Part shown: piece after piece, positions 52,814 to 63,159 of the stretch | How the letters are laid out: each line of letters begins with the position of its first letter | How positions within the stretch are numbered: the first letter of the stretch is position 1 | NCBI RefSeq assembly: GCF_040250305.1 | Contig: NZ_CP158190.1 | Span: 3,566,001 to 3,630,000 of the forward strand | Direction: 5' to 3' | Source: Peribacillus frigoritolerans | Lineage (GTDB): Bacteria; Bacillota; Bacilli; Bacillales; DSM-1321 | DNA length: 64,000 nucleotides | Program-made: the position numbers and the translations under genes | Notes under the pieces: generated by a model | Told to the model about the DNA's origin: nothing | The model's input: the letters and a program-made list of their open reading frames with translations, nothing else | The model's database searches: none

Positions 52814-53629
52814 TCAGTGTTCGACGACCTGGCTGACAATTTCGGTAACTGTAGCACGATCAATTTTTTCTTTGCCTTCTTTTAGGGCTTTCAATGTGGC
52901 TTTTGCCAATTCCAAGGGTATTTTACAGAATTGGATGATCTCTTTCGTTTCAATCTCTCCGATGTACGCATCGGCTAATGCAAGATTACGCTCCGTATGC
53001 GCAAGCATCTCGTCGAAACCCCAGCCATCCGGATAAAAGTTCACACCACGTTCGGCATCTTCCTCACGGTTACGCAGGATATTGACCGTTTGGAGTCCAC
53101 GGCCAAATGCGATGGCAAGTTCACGGTCGGTTTTGGTTCCATCGTACCAGTTCCACATATCGGACAGCATGACCCCCACTAAACCTGCAACATAATATGT
53201 GTAATCATCGAGTTCCTCTTCATTATGGATTTGCCAGTCCTTAGTAACCCATTTTGCCATGCCTTCGGCCATTTCCTTTGTCGACTCCAAGACTTTGGAT
53301 TTTGCACCGGGAGGACAAAATTCAATCCAGTCCGAAAGAAACAGGGTCACCTCGGGCAGATCATCCTTATATGGTTCAAATAATGATTGAAGATCTTCTT
53401 CCCTGAAATCCGCATCAAGCTCACTAAGAGCCTGTAACAGGGAAACCTTACTATCTGCTGGAAGACCTGGGTGGTCCTCGATCTCATCGATGGCGCGCAT
53501 GCAAAGGTATGCAGCTCCAATGGCCTCTTGTAATCCCTTTGGAAGATAGCTGATCGGAATGAAAAAAGTCCGGCTTGTTTTTAGGAGAAAATCCATTGCT
53601 TTAGTATGTAGGGCACTTTTGTCAGTCAT
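52814..53629 (-). CDS. yisP: Squalene/phytoene synthase-like protein (YisP type)
   Basis: Trans-isoprenyl synthase fold (271 aa). The first acidic motif is RAIDEIEDHP (about 45-54); the second is ILRNREEDAERGVNFYP (about 185-201). Sequence pattern TSRTFFIPISYLP fits B. subtilis YisP, which hydrolyses farnesyl diphosphate to farnesol instead of making squalene. Whether this one couples or hydrolyses cannot be told. GGAG precedes the ATG. Confidence 0.75.
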   Translation of the reverse strand: MTDKSALHTKAMDFLLKTSRTFFIPISYLPKGLQEAIGAAYLCMRAIDEIEDHPGLPADSKVSLLQALSELDADFREEDLQSLFEPYKDDLPEVTLFLSDWIEFCPPGAKSKVLESTKEMAEGMAKWVTKDWQIHNEEELDDYTYYVAGLVGVMLSDMWNWYDGTKTDRELAIAFGRGLQTVNILRNREEDAERGVNFYPDGWGFDEMLAHTERNLALADAYIGEIETKEIIQFCKIPLELAKATLKALKEGKEKIDRATVTEIVSQVVEH

Positions 53630-53692
53630 ATTTACACTCCTTTAAATATCCAATGAACAATTGATTAATTATATCAAACATTGGTTTTGATT

Positions 53693-54634
53693 TCAGCTGC
53701 CCGATTCCTCTGAATACAAAGGAATTTTAATGGCCATAAGATCTTCACCCATAATCGTGTTTGCAAAGATCGCTTTGCTTTCCTCTTTTAGCCTCTCAGC
53801 ATCCTCCGGAGTATACCGTGAGCTGATATGCGTAAGGATTAGATGCTTAGCTCCCGCTTTCAAAGCCGTTTCTGCAGCCTGAACGGTGGTCGAATGATAA
53901 TAGGCTGATGCCATTTCCGCTTCTTCCGCTGAAAATGTAGCTTCATGAACAAGGTAATCCGCCGATTCAGCAAGAATGAGCGCATTGCTGCACATTCTTG
54001 TATCACCAAGAATCGTGATGATCCGGCCTTTTTGCGGAGCACTGATATAGTCCTTCCCATTTAAGACACGGCCATCATCGAGACAGACCGTTTGTCCATT
54101 TTTCAATGCTTTAAAAAGAGGCCCCGGCTTCACACCTTCAGACCGCAGCCGGTCGACCAGTAAGCTTCCCGGACGATCTTTTTCCACAATCCGGTAACCG
54201 ATGCTGTAAATGCCATGATCAAGCGACATTGCCGTCACTGTGAATTGTTCGTCCTCAAACACTTCGCCTTCTTCTATTTCGATGATTTCCAAGGGATATT
54301 TTAAATGAGTTCCACTCACCTGTAAGCTCGTCATAATAAATGCATCTATGCCTTGTGGACCATATACGGTCAATTTATCCACTCCGCCCTGAAAAGATCT
54401 GCTGCTTAAAAATCCAGGTAGTCCGAAGATGTGGTCACCATGTAAATGGGTGATGAAGATCTTTTCAACCTTTCGCGGTTTGACCGCCGTTTTTAATATT
54501 TGATGCTGTGTTGCTTCCCCACAATCGAATAACCAAACCGTCCCACGTTCTTCCAATAATTGAAGGGCGATTGATGTCACATTACGCGCTTTAGCCGGAA
54601 CGCCAGCGCCTGTACCCAATAAAACGAAATCCAC
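53693..54634 (-). CDS. rnz: Ribonuclease Z
   Basis: Beta-lactamase-fold endonuclease (313 aa) maturing tRNA 3' ends lacking an encoded CCA. The metal motif is [12 protein letters not shown]; further ligands are in DTRMCSN, HEATFS and LTHISSRY, and the exosite for tRNA is [15 protein letters not shown] region. The start is a GTG eight bases after GGAGG. Confidence 0.95.
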   Translation of the reverse strand: MDFVLLGTGAGVPAKARNVTSIALQLLEERGTVWLFDCGEATQHQILKTAVKPRKVEKIFITHLHGDHIFGLPGFLSSRSFQGGVDKLTVYGPQGIDAFIMTSLQVSGTHLKYPLEIIEIEEGEVFEDEQFTVTAMSLDHGIYSIGYRIVEKDRPGSLLVDRLRSEGVKPGPLFKALKNGQTVCLDDGRVLNGKDYISAPQKGRIITILGDTRMCSNALILAESADYLVHEATFSAEEAEMASAYYHSTTVQAAETALKAGAKHLILTHISSRYTPEDAERLKEESKAIFANTIMGEDLMAIKIPLYSEESGS

Positions 54635-54865
54635 TCATACTACCTCCGTTGCAAATACTTTATGACTTAACTATAGCATAACCAAGGTGCTCTTTCATTT
54701 ATGACCCATTAAAACCGAAACCAAATTAAACTTTTAATGAAATATAGAGAAAAAATGCGCAAATTGATTGCTTTGAGGGAAAGCTAAACGTAAAATTAGA
54801 AATTGGTACACATACGGGAATTCCAACTTTATAGACAGATTTAACGGAAAGTTGAGGTTTTAAAC

Positions 54866-56356
54866 ATGACAGAAAACAATAAACCCACAGCATTGATCAT
54901 GATTTTTGGTGCTACCGGAGATTTAGCGAAAAGAAAATTGTTCCCTTCCATATATCGACTATTTCAAAAAGAGAAAATCAATAAGTTCGCCGTTGTTGGA
55001 GTGGCAAGGAGACCATTGACGAACGAGGAGTTTCAAACAAGTGTCAAGGACTCGATACTTACGTTCGGACATGCGGAAGAAAAGGTCGACGAATTCATTT
55101 CCCATTTCCATTATCACTCCCACGACGTTTCCAGCTCGGAATCATACCTGCAGTTAAAAGACATTGCCGAACAATTAAACGGACAATATCAATTAGAAGG
55201 AAACCGGATCTTCTATTTGGCGATGGCGCCTGAGTTTTTCGGAACGATTGCCGAACAGATTAAAGCACAAGGCCTGAGTGACACGGATGGATATAAGCGT
55301 CTGGTCATAGAAAAGCCATTTGGACACAGTTTCGAAACAGCACAAAAATTGAATGAGCAGATTCGAACTGCATTCGCTGAAGATGAAATCTACCGTATCG
55401 ATCATTATTTAGGTAAGGAAATGGTACAAAATATTGAGGTCATCCGTTTTTCCAATGCCCTATTCGAGCCGCTTTGGAATAACAGATATATATCCAACAT
55501 TCAGGTTACTTCAAGCGAAACACTTGGCGTTGAAGAACGCGGGCGTTATTATGAAACCAGCGGTGCCCTAAGGGATATGGTCCAAAACCACCTGCTGCAA
55601 ATGGTGGCCTTGCTTGCCATGGAACCCCCGATCGCTTTGACGACAGAAGAGATTCGAAGCGAAAAAGTGCGGGCATTGCGTTCACTTCGACCAATGAAAG
55701 TGGACGAAGTCAATCAATACTTCGTCCGTGGCCAGTATGGTGAAGGAACGATAGACGGTCAAACACTTCCGGCCTACCGCAATGAACATAACGTAAATCC
55801 GGAATCCAACACAGAGACCTATGTTGCGGGTAAATTGATGATTGATAACTTCCGATGGGCCGGTGTTCCTTTTTATATCCGCACCGGTAAGAGAATGGAT
55901 GTCAAATCAACGAATATCGTTGTTCAATTCAAAGATATCCCAATGAACCTGTATTATAAAACGGAAGAAACACTGAACCCGAATCTTCTCGTTATCAATA
56001 TCCAGCCTGACGAAGGTATCACATTGTACCTAAATGTGAAGAAATCCGGGACGACATCCAATACAAAGCCAATGAAGCTGACCGTCTCGAACAAAGGGAT
56101 CGAACACATCAATTCTCCCGAGGCATATGAAAAGCTATTGTTTGACAGCATGCGCGGGGATGCTACAAACTTTACGCACTGGGACGAGGTTGCCCTCTCA
56201 TGGAAGTTCGTCGATACCATTTCCAATGCATGGGAAAACAATAAAGACGAGTCTTTCCCTAACTATGAAGCTGGATCCACAGGTCCACTTGCATCCGATG
56301 AACTCCTGGAAGAAGATGGACATATTTGGTGGCAAGTCAAGAAAAACGAAAAATAA
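54866..56356 (+). CDS. zwf: Glucose-6-phosphate 1-dehydrogenase
   Basis: First enzyme of the oxidative pentose phosphate pathway (496 aa). N-terminal cofactor motif GATGDLAKRKLFPSIY, active-site RIDHYLGKE (about 178-186), substrate lysine in VIEKPFGH and C-terminal GKRMDVK. GAGG precedes the ATG. It is divergent from rnz; gndA, the next enzyme but one, lies downstream on the other strand. Confidence 0.97.
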   Translation: MTENNKPTALIMIFGATGDLAKRKLFPSIYRLFQKEKINKFAVVGVARRPLTNEEFQTSVKDSILTFGHAEEKVDEFISHFHYHSHDVSSSESYLQLKDIAEQLNGQYQLEGNRIFYLAMAPEFFGTIAEQIKAQGLSDTDGYKRLVIEKPFGHSFETAQKLNEQIRTAFAEDEIYRIDHYLGKEMVQNIEVIRFSNALFEPLWNNRYISNIQVTSSETLGVEERGRYYETSGALRDMVQNHLLQMVALLAMEPPIALTTEEIRSEKVRALRSLRPMKVDEVNQYFVRGQYGEGTIDGQTLPAYRNEHNVNPESNTETYVAGKLMIDNFRWAGVPFYIRTGKRMDVKSTNIVVQFKDIPMNLYYKTEETLNPNLLVINIQPDEGITLYLNVKKSGTTSNTKPMKLTVSNKGIEHINSPEAYEKLLFDSMRGDATNFTHWDEVALSWKFVDTISNAWENNKDESFPNYEAGSTGPLASDELLEEDGHIWWQVKKNEK

Positions 56357-56373
56357 TAATGATTGAAATGAAG

Positions 56374-56407
56374 AAGGGACGCAGTTTTGAATCTGCATCC
56401 CTTTTTT
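56374..56407 (+). terminator. zwf terminator
   Basis: Stem AAGGGA(C)GCAG / CTGC(A)TCCCTT with a T run. Confidence 0.75.
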
Positions 56408-56410
56408 CAT

Positions 56411-56572
56411 TCATGAAACACTCTTCCTCAGCAATTTATCACGGATAATATGATACATTTCCTTGGGCTTAGACATTTCTTCCTTTACTTCCGAATTGAG
56501 CCAAAATGAAACACCGAATTCTAAGGCGATGAAAAATAAAAATATGGCTACAGCCCACCAGATGATGAACAT
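56411..56572 (-). CDS. Small membrane protein, 53 aa
   Basis: Short gene starting MFIIWWAVAIFLFF: one membrane helix (about 2-24), then a charged tail (SEVKEEMSKPKEM) ending RKSVS. AAGGAG lies 11 bases upstream, rather far. Not recognised; a B. subtilis small gene in a similar place may correspond, but I cannot confirm it. Confidence 0.55.
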   Translation of the reverse strand: MFIIWWAVAIFLFFIALEFGVSFWLNSEVKEEMSKPKEMYHIIRDKLLRKSVS

Positions 56573-56877
56573 AAAGTCACCCGCTCCTTCTCTCTTCTAT
56601 CTGCCTACTGTATCCTACGGTCCGTCCATCTCTTTCAATGTTTATATTCCTTTTTCCGCAGGTGTTTAAACCTAAAAAGCAAGGATGAATGACATACATC
56701 ATACTATGTTTTCCCTAAAAAAGGTAAATTAATTGGAACTATTTACAACTAGTTCATCATTACCATTTTTACCCTTCCAACCTCTTTGTAGAAATAGAAT
56801 GGTAAGTCCTTGCTAAGGTTACACTAGAAAAGGCGCCAGTGACGGCACCACTAACTTCGATGTGGAGGGATTAAACG
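56573..56877. other. Gap between the two small genes
   Basis: About 305 bases with no convincing gene. A plus-strand frame through the 53-aa gene is a shadow. I see no clear regulatory site. Confidence 0.4.
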
Positions 56878-57051
56878 ATGGACATTCGTGAAGGATTAAT
56901 TCCAACTGCGTTGGGCACAGCCGTGACAGCTGCGGGTTATGCAATGAAGCAGACCCGGGGCTCAAACAAAATGGTAGCTAATACGGTTTTTGGTTTCGGT
57001 TTGGCACATGTTGTATTAGGGGTCATTGACCTTGTAGAGCATCGGAGATAG
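56878..57051 (+). CDS. Small conserved-looking protein, 57 aa
   Basis: Short gene with a strong site TGGAGGGATTAAACG before ATG. The protein (MDIREGLIPTALGTAVTAAG..) is small-residue rich with two weakly hydrophobic stretches (about 7-22 and 35-52), ending VEHRR. A terminator follows immediately, so it is a stand-alone gene. I have no secure function. Confidence 0.72.
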   Translation: MDIREGLIPTALGTAVTAAGYAMKQTRGSNKMVANTVFGFGLAHVVLGVIDLVEHRR

Positions 57052-57052
57052 T

Positions 57053-57084
57053 AAAAAAAAGGGGCGCCAAGCGCCCTCTTTTTT
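57053..57084 (+). terminator. Terminator of the 57-aa gene
   Basis: Stem GGGGCGC / GCGCCCT with loop CAA, A and T runs either side. Confidence 0.8.
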
Positions 57085-57095
57085 ACATGATGAAA

Positions 57096-57138
57096 CAAAA
57101 AAGCCGGTTTAAAAGGGAATCCCCTTTTAAACCGGCTT
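57096..57138 (-). terminator. gndA terminator
   Basis: Arms AAGCCGGTTTAAAAGGG and its complement (loop AATC), followed by a T run on the minus strand. Confidence 0.88.
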
Positions 57139-57145
57139 GAACTTT

Positions 57146-58558
57146 TTATTTTTCCATCCATTCGGTATGGAACGTTCCTTCTTTATCAATGCGTTGGTAA
57201 GTATGAGCTCCAAAATAGTCACGTTGAGCTTGAATCAGGTTAGCTGGCAGCGTTTCTGTACGATAGCTGTCGAAATAGGCAAGTGCCGATGACAAGCAAG
57301 GAACCGGGATTCCATTCATCACTGCCGTTGATACCACCTCACGCAAAGCTCCTTGATAGCTTTCGACGATTCCTTGGAAGTAAGGATCAAGAAGAAGGTT
57401 GTTCAAGTTCGCTTCACGATCGTACGCTTCCTTGATTTTTTGGAGGAATTGTGCACGAATGATACAGCCGCCACGGAAAATCATCGCGATTTCCCCATAT
57501 TGCAAGTTCCAGTCATTTTCTTCTGATGCTGCTTTCATTTGTGCAAATCCTTGTGCATAAGAACAGATTTTGCTCATATAAAGTGCTTTACGGATACTTT
57601 CGATCAAAGCTTTTTTGTCGCCTGTAAATGATTCGGCTTTTGGCCCACGAAGGATTTTACTCGCTTCAACACGCTCGTCCTTGATTGCTGAAATAAACCG
57701 CGCGAATACGGATTCCGTAATGATTGGAAGCGGAACACCAAGATCAAGCGCACTTTGACTTGTCCACTTCCCAGTACCTTTTTGGCCAGCTTTATCTAAA
57801 ATGACATCGACCATAGGCTTGCCGGTTTCTTCATCATATTTTTTGAAAATATCAGCAGTAATTTCAATTAAATAGCTATCAAGTTCCCCTTCATTCCATT
57901 CAGAGAAGACTTCATGGAATTCTTCTGCAGATAATCCAAGAAGATTTTTTAGAAGGAAATAAGATTCGGAAATCAATTGCATGTCTCCGTATTCAATACC
58001 ATTATGTACCATTTTAACATAATGACCTGCGCCATCCGGTCCGATATACGTGCAGCAAGCATCCCCGTCGACCTTAGCTGAAATGTCCTTCAAGATCGGT
58101 GCAACCAGTTCATATGCTTCTTTTTGACCTCCAGGCATGATGGATGGACCTGTCAGAGCTCCTTCTTCCCCTCCTGACACGCCTGTACCGATGAAATGGA
58201 TGCCAAGCTTGCTTAACTCCTCATTGCGGCGCTGAGTGTCCTTGAAGAAGGTATTCCCTCCATCAATAACGATATCACCTTTTTCAAGTAACGGTTTTAA
58301 TTGCTCGATTGTTGCATCCGTTGCCGCTCCGGCTTTAACCATCAATAAAATTTTGCGGGGGGTTTCCAATGAATTGACGAATTCTTCAAGCGTATAAGCG
58401 GCGGTTACGTTTTTGCCTTCCGCTTCCTTCATCATTTCGTCCGTTTTTGATCCTGAGCGATTATACACGGAAATTGAATATCCCCTGCTTTCAATATTAA
58501 ATGCAAGGTTCTTGCCCATTACTGCTAGTCCGATAACGCCAATCTGCTGTTTTGTCAT
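57146..58558 (-). CDS. gndA: 6-Phosphogluconate dehydrogenase (decarboxylating)
   Basis: Oxidises 6-phosphogluconate to ribulose 5-phosphate and CO2 (470 aa). N-terminal [22 protein letters not shown] for NADP preference, [21 protein letters not shown] and [13 protein letters not shown] with catalytic lysine. Full length of the long enzyme type. AAGGGAAAG precedes the ATG. Works in sequence with zwf. Confidence 0.97.
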   Translation of the reverse strand: MTKQQIGVIGLAVMGKNLAFNIESRGYSISVYNRSGSKTDEMMKEAEGKNVTAAYTLEEFVNSLETPRKILLMVKAGAATDATIEQLKPLLEKGDIVIDGGNTFFKDTQRRNEELSKLGIHFIGTGVSGGEEGALTGPSIMPGGQKEAYELVAPILKDISAKVDGDACCTYIGPDGAGHYVKMVHNGIEYGDMQLISESYFLLKNLLGLSAEEFHEVFSEWNEGELDSYLIEITADIFKKYDEETGKPMVDVILDKAGQKGTGKWTSQSALDLGVPLPIITESVFARFISAIKDERVEASKILRGPKAESFTGDKKALIESIRKALYMSKICSYAQGFAQMKAASEENDWNLQYGEIAMIFRGGCIIRAQFLQKIKEAYDREANLNNLLLDPYFQGIVESYQGALREVVSTAVMNGIPVPCLSSALAYFDSYRTETLPANLIQAQRDYFGAHTYQRIDKEGTFHTEWMEK

Positions 58559-58600
58559 AATTCATCTTTCCCTTCTCTATATCTTTACACAGCTTGTACG

Positions 58601-59875
58601 CTAATCTTTGTCAAAAGAAGGATCATTCCTCCTGGATGGCTCAAAGAAATCTTTACTGAAGCTAGTGTCTGTTCCAATTGAACGATTTTTCAAGGGTAAT
58701 CCCTTTTTAATAATATTTTCTCCGTACTTATTTTGCAAGTGTTCCATCGCTTCATACAGAGGTTCTTTTTCTGCATCCTCTTGAAAGGAGAAAATATCCA
58801 GTTGCTTGAAGGCCGACTCTTTTTCGATGACATCATAGGCAGTGACACCAAGAAGCCTGATTCCTTCCCCATTCCAATTTTTCATGAATAGATCGATAGC
58901 TCCATCCAAAATATCCTTTTTTTCAAAAACTGGATTAGGAACCGTTCTGCTTCTCGTTATAGTGCGGCGGTCTTTGTAACGGATCGTCACACCTATTTTT
59001 TGACCAAGCAGGCGTTTATTTCTCAAACGGACGGCTACCTTACCCGAAAGCTTTTCCAATACACCAATCAGTTCTTTTTGATTGGCAGAGTCATGCGGAA
59101 GAGTTGTCGAGTTCCCAATGCTCTTATGCTCAAAAATCGCTTCAGGATCCACTACCCTTGGGTCGATTCCATTAGCCCTATCCTTCAAACGGATGCCATT
59201 GATCCCAAGTAGCTGTTTAAGTTGACTATCATTGGCGTGTGCAAGGTCCCTGATCGTCTTTATCCCGATAGTTTGAAGCTTTTCCGAGGTCTTATCCCCG
59301 ATGCCGTGCATTTCGCCAACTTGTAAAGGCCAGAGCTTTTCCGGAATGTCCCGTTTCCTTAACACGGTGATTCCCATTGGCTTCTTCATATCAGAAGCAG
59401 TTTTGGCCAAAAATTTATTAGGGGCAATCCCGATGCTGCAAGGGAGATCCATCGTATTAAAAATTCTTTCCTGAATGCTATTGGCTATATCTAAAGGCGA
59501 ACCCAATTCGGCGCATTCACTAATATCCAGATACCCCTCATCTATCGAAACCGGTTCAACCATCTCTGTATATTGCCTCAATACATCGAAAATAGCCAGT
59601 GATGCCTTTCGATAGCGCTCGAAATTCGGTTTCTGAATGACTAATTGAGGACATAGTTTTTTTGCCTGCCAAATCGGCATGGTCGTTTTAACCCCGAACT
59701 TCCTCGCCTCATAGCTGCAGGTGACGATTATCCCCCTTCTCTCTTCAACATTGCCCGCAATGGCCAGCGGTTTGCCTTTCAATGAAACATCATATGACAT
59801 TTCCACTGAGGCATAAAAACTATTCATGTCTACATGGAGAATGACCCTGCCATTTTTGGGATACATGTCCTTCAT
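58601..59875 (-). CDS. polY1: DNA polymerase IV (PolY1/DinB, YqjH type)
   Basis: Y-family translesion polymerase (424 aa). Metal-binding motifs are LHVDMNSFYASVE and PVSIDEGYLDIS; the helix-hairpin-helix includes MHGIGDKTSEKLQTIG; little-finger domain follows. No LexA box is seen upstream, unlike polY2. The start has AAGGAT about 11 bases ahead; the ATG three codons on is an alternative. Confidence 0.93.
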   Translation of the reverse strand: MKDMYPKNGRVILHVDMNSFYASVEMSYDVSLKGKPLAIAGNVEERRGIIVTCSYEARKFGVKTTMPIWQAKKLCPQLVIQKPNFERYRKASLAIFDVLRQYTEMVEPVSIDEGYLDISECAELGSPLDIANSIQERIFNTMDLPCSIGIAPNKFLAKTASDMKKPMGITVLRKRDIPEKLWPLQVGEMHGIGDKTSEKLQTIGIKTIRDLAHANDSQLKQLLGINGIRLKDRANGIDPRVVDPEAIFEHKSIGNSTTLPHDSANQKELIGVLEKLSGKVAVRLRNKRLLGQKIGVTIRYKDRRTITRSRTVPNPVFEKKDILDGAIDLFMKNWNGEGIRLLGVTAYDVIEKESAFKQLDIFSFQEDAEKEPLYEAMEHLQNKYGENIIKKGLPLKNRSIGTDTSFSKDFFEPSRRNDPSFDKD

Positions 59876-60255
59876 GTTTGACCGTCACATCCTTGTAAAA
59901 ATAAAAAACACCGGATAATAGGGGCAATAAAAAACCATTTCTATTAAGGTACCCCTATTTATCTTTGGTAACCTCGGTGAAAGATGCTCCACTCCAAGAA
60001 AAACAGCCATCATGTCATTGATGACTGTATTCCTTCAATACTTTGAACGCCTTCCAAATATATACGAGTTCTTGCTGATCAATGTCGTAATCAAACGGCA
60101 ACACCGATTGCTTAATAAGGCACCGTTCAAAGGGTATAACTCAAGGATTTCACGGGTTCAATCGACAAGGCATCTTCCTTATCCTTCGCAAGAAATGCGA
60201 CCACCTTTATCGATACTCAGAAAACTCCTACATTACCCCGTCATATTACAGGTGG
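59876..60255. other. polY1-yqjE intergenic region
   Basis: About 380 bases. The minus strand contains two short codon-like frames (one ending SYTL, one at about 60015-60135 ending LKEYSHQ) in different phases with no good start, possibly a degraded small gene. An AATAGGGG / CCCCTATT dyad lies at about 59917-59959. In B. subtilis yqzH, yqjG and yqjF lie in this interval, and none is intact here. Confidence 0.4.
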
Positions 60256-61377
60256 TTATTCCCCTGATACTTCTTTGATGATAGCGACGACCATTTCAGC
60301 TAGCTTCGTTAATTCCTCAACTGGAATTCTTTCATTCGTAGTATGGATATCTTCATAGCCCACTGCTAGATTGACAGTAGGGATGCCAAAGCCTGCAATG
60401 ACATTCGCATCGCTTCCTCCGCCGCTTTTAACCAGCTCGCATGGACGGCCGATTTTCTCTGCTGCCTTTCTTGCGATTTCGACTACATGATCACCAGCAC
60501 CATATTTAAAACCAGGATACATGACGTTAACTTCAACTTCAGCACGTCCGCCCATTTCAATGGCTGCAGTCTCGAATGCCTCTTTCATTTTCGCTACCTG
60601 TATTTCCATTTTTTCAGGAATCAAGGATCTTGCTTCTGCAAGGATTTCCACATGGTCACAAACAATATTGGTTTGCTGTCCCCCCTGGAAACGTCCGATA
60701 TTGGCTGTCGTTTCCTCGTCGATTCTGCCTAATGGCATTCTAGAGATTGCTTTGGCAGCAATCGTAATGGCTGAAACGCCTTTCTCAGGCGCGACACCAG
60801 CGTGAGCAGTCTTGCCTAAAATGGTTGCAGACACTTTCGCCTGAGTAGGTGCTGCAACAACCACGTTGCCTACTTTTCCATCACTATCAAGTGCAAAACC
60901 GAATTTAGCCGTTACAAGGGAGCGATCCAATGCCTTTGCACCAACCAAGCCAGATTCTTCACCGACTGTTATGATGAATTCGATTGTTCCATGTTCGATA
61001 TTCTGTTCTTTCAACACTTTAAGCGTTTCTAACATGACCGCTAATCCAGCTTTGTCATCCGCCCCTAAAATGGTCGTTCCGTCTGACACTATGTATCCAT
61101 CTTTGATGGAAGGCTTGATTCCGTTCCCTGGAACAACCGTATCCATATGGGAGGTGAAATAAATGGTATCTACGCCTTCTTTCATTCCTTTTAAAGTACA
61201 TACTAAATTCCCTGCACCATGACCGGTAACTGCTGTTGTATCATCTTCAAAAACTTCTACACCCAGTGCCCCGAATTTTTCTTTCAGCACTTTGGCGATG
61301 GCTGCTTCATTTTTTGTTTCGGAATCAATCTGCACCAATTCCATAAATTCATTAACTAAACGTTCTTCATTAATCAT
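60256..61377 (-). CDS. yqjE: PepT-like M20 metallopeptidase YqjE
   Basis: M20 family peptidase (373 aa), tripeptidase T-like. Metal ligands: H in TSHMDTV, D in GADDKAG, the catalytic glutamate in GEESGL and H near the end (EDIHTTNE). A dimerisation domain lies at about 180-290. GGAGG precedes the ATG. Separate from the mmdA-mce pair by a terminator. Confidence 0.9.
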   Translation of the reverse strand: MINEERLVNEFMELVQIDSETKNEAAIAKVLKEKFGALGVEVFEDDTTAVTGHGAGNLVCTLKGMKEGVDTIYFTSHMDTVVPGNGIKPSIKDGYIVSDGTTILGADDKAGLAVMLETLKVLKEQNIEHGTIEFIITVGEESGLVGAKALDRSLVTAKFGFALDSDGKVGNVVVAAPTQAKVSATILGKTAHAGVAPEKGVSAITIAAKAISRMPLGRIDEETTANIGRFQGGQQTNIVCDHVEILAEARSLIPEKMEIQVAKMKEAFETAAIEMGGRAEVEVNVMYPGFKYGAGDHVVEIARKAAEKIGRPCELVKSGGGSDANVIAGFGIPTVNLAVGYEDIHTTNERIPVEELTKLAEMVVAIIKEVSGE

Positions 61378-61565
61378 AAAATAAAACCTCCAAAAAAGTT
61401 TTCCTCTTCAATTATACTTCTAAAAGCCGCGCCCCGGCAAATAATGTGAAAGGAAGAACCCAGCCTGAAAAAGCATGCTGGTCATTTCCCTGCCAGAAGG
61501 CCTTGTTAAAAAGGTGAATAATGACTTATTATGGTTTTCTTTAAAATGATATCTTGCCAGTATGG

Positions 61566-61595
61566 AAAAGAGCCCAAAACAAATAGTTTGGGCTC
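61566..61595 (-). terminator. mmdA terminator
   Basis: Stem GAGCCCAAA / TTTGGGCTC with an eight-base loop, followed by TTTTCC on the minus strand. Confidence 0.8.
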
Positions 61596-61608
61596 CTTCC
61601 AATGTTGA

Positions 61609-63159
61609 TCACAACGGGATATTTCCGTGTTTTTTCCATGGTCGAGTTTCTTTTTTGTTGCGTAGCATTTCTAATGATTGAATGATCTTAATCCTGGTTT
61701 CACGGGGATCAATAACATCATCCACCATTCCAAGACTTGCGGCAACATAAGGATTGGCGAACTTCTCACGGTATTCTTCAATTTTAGCTGCACGTGTCGC
61801 CTCCGGATCTTCGCTATTTTGTATTTCACGGGCAAAAATGATATTTGCCGCTCCAGCAGAACCCATTACCGCGATTTCAGCATTCGGCCATGCAAACGTA
61901 AGATCCGCACCGATGGATTTACTATTAAGAGCAACGTAAGCTCCTCCGTAAGCTTTACGCAGAATGATCGTCAATTTTGGTACTGTTGCTTCCGAATAAG
62001 CATATAGCAGCTTTGCACCGTGGCGAATGATCCCACCATGTTCTTGTTTAACGCCCGGGAAAAACCCTGAAACGTCTTCAAACGTAATCAGCGGAATGTT
62101 AAACGAGTCACAGAAACGAATAAAACGGGCAGCCTTATCTGATGAATCTATATCAAGTCCCCCTGCCAACACCTTTGGCTGGTTACAGACAAGCCCCACT
62201 GATTTCCCTTTGATCCGCGCCAAGCCGACCACTATGTTTTTCGCAAAGCCCTCTTGAACTTCCATAAAGGAATCCTCATCGACAACCTGCTCCAACACTT
62301 TCCGAACATCATATGGACGGATCCCTTCATAAGGGACTACATCCGTTAAGTCCGGCCGGTAGTCATCTCCATCATCCGCTTCCAAAACTGGCGGCTTCTC
62401 TTCATTATTTTGTGGAAGATAGCTCAGGAGACGTCTAACGTCCGCCAAAACTTGCTCCTCAGATGCTCCTTTGAAATGAGCATTACCGCTTATGGTATTA
62501 TGTACAGTCGCTCCGCCCAATCCTTCGGATGAAATCTTTTCACCTGTAACCGTTTCAATGACTTTAGGACCTGTTATGAACATTTGGCTCGTTTTTTCAA
62601 CCATGAAGACAAAGTCGGTTATGGCTGGGGAATATACGGCTCCGCCAGCACAAGGTCCCATAATAACCGAAATCTGTGGAATGACCCCTGAATAAATGGA
62701 ATTCCGGTAAAATATTTGGCCATATCCGTCAAGCGAAACTACGCCTTCTTGAATACGCGCCCCGCCAGAATCGTTCAAACCTATGAAAGGGGCTCCATTT
62801 TCCGCTGCCAAATCCATAACATTGGCAATTTTCAGAGCATGCATTTCACCGAGTGCACCGCCAAAAACAGTAAAATCCTGTGAAAACAGATAAATGTCGC
62901 GGCCGTTGACCTTTCCGTAACCGGTGACAACCCCTTCTCCCGGCCCTTCTTCCTTTTCCATGCCGAAATTGGTATTACGGTGTTTGATGAAAGGATTAAG
63001 CTCGATGAAAGTACCTGGATCAACTAGAAGTTCAATTCTTTCCCTTGCAGTAAGTTTGCCCTTTTCATGCTGCTTATCGATTCTTTCTTCACCGCCGCCC
63101 ATTTCCACTTTGCGGCGTCTGTCATATAGGTCATTGATCGTATCATAAATGTCTGTCAT
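61609..63159 (-). CDS. Acyl-CoA carboxylase carboxyltransferase subunit (YqjD/MmdA type)
   Basis: Carboxyltransferase beta-type subunit (516 aa) of propionyl-CoA carboxylase or methylmalonyl-CoA decarboxylase. Two crotonase-like domains are present (N-terminal TARERIELLVDPGTFIELNPF, GLNDSGGARIQEGV; C-terminal LAGGLDIDSSDKAARF, RKAYGGAYVAL). No biotin carboxylase or biotin carrier gene is in the window. It starts four bases inside the epimerase end, so methylmalonyl-CoA is the likely substrate or product. Confidence 0.9.
   Translation of the reverse strand: MTDIYDTINDLYDRRRKVEMGGGEERIDKQHEKGKLTARERIELLVDPGTFIELNPFIKHRNTNFGMEKEEGPGEGVVTGYGKVNGRDIYLFSQDFTVFGGALGEMHALKIANVMDLAAENGAPFIGLNDSGGARIQEGVVSLDGYGQIFYRNSIYSGVIPQISVIMGPCAGGAVYSPAITDFVFMVEKTSQMFITGPKVIETVTGEKISSEGLGGATVHNTISGNAHFKGASEEQVLADVRRLLSYLPQNNEEKPPVLEADDGDDYRPDLTDVVPYEGIRPYDVRKVLEQVVDEDSFMEVQEGFAKNIVVGLARIKGKSVGLVCNQPKVLAGGLDIDSSDKAARFIRFCDSFNIPLITFEDVSGFFPGVKQEHGGIIRHGAKLLYAYSEATVPKLTIILRKAYGGAYVALNSKSIGADLTFAWPNAEIAVMGSAGAANIIFAREIQNSEDPEATRAAKIEEYREKFANPYVAASLGMVDDVIDPRETRIKIIQSLEMLRNKKETRPWKKHGNIPL

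Noticed and set aside
60012..60278. 88-codon plus-strand frame between polY1 and yqjE
   Set aside because: It overlaps the end of yqjE on the opposite strand, has no ribosome site and no protein-like features.
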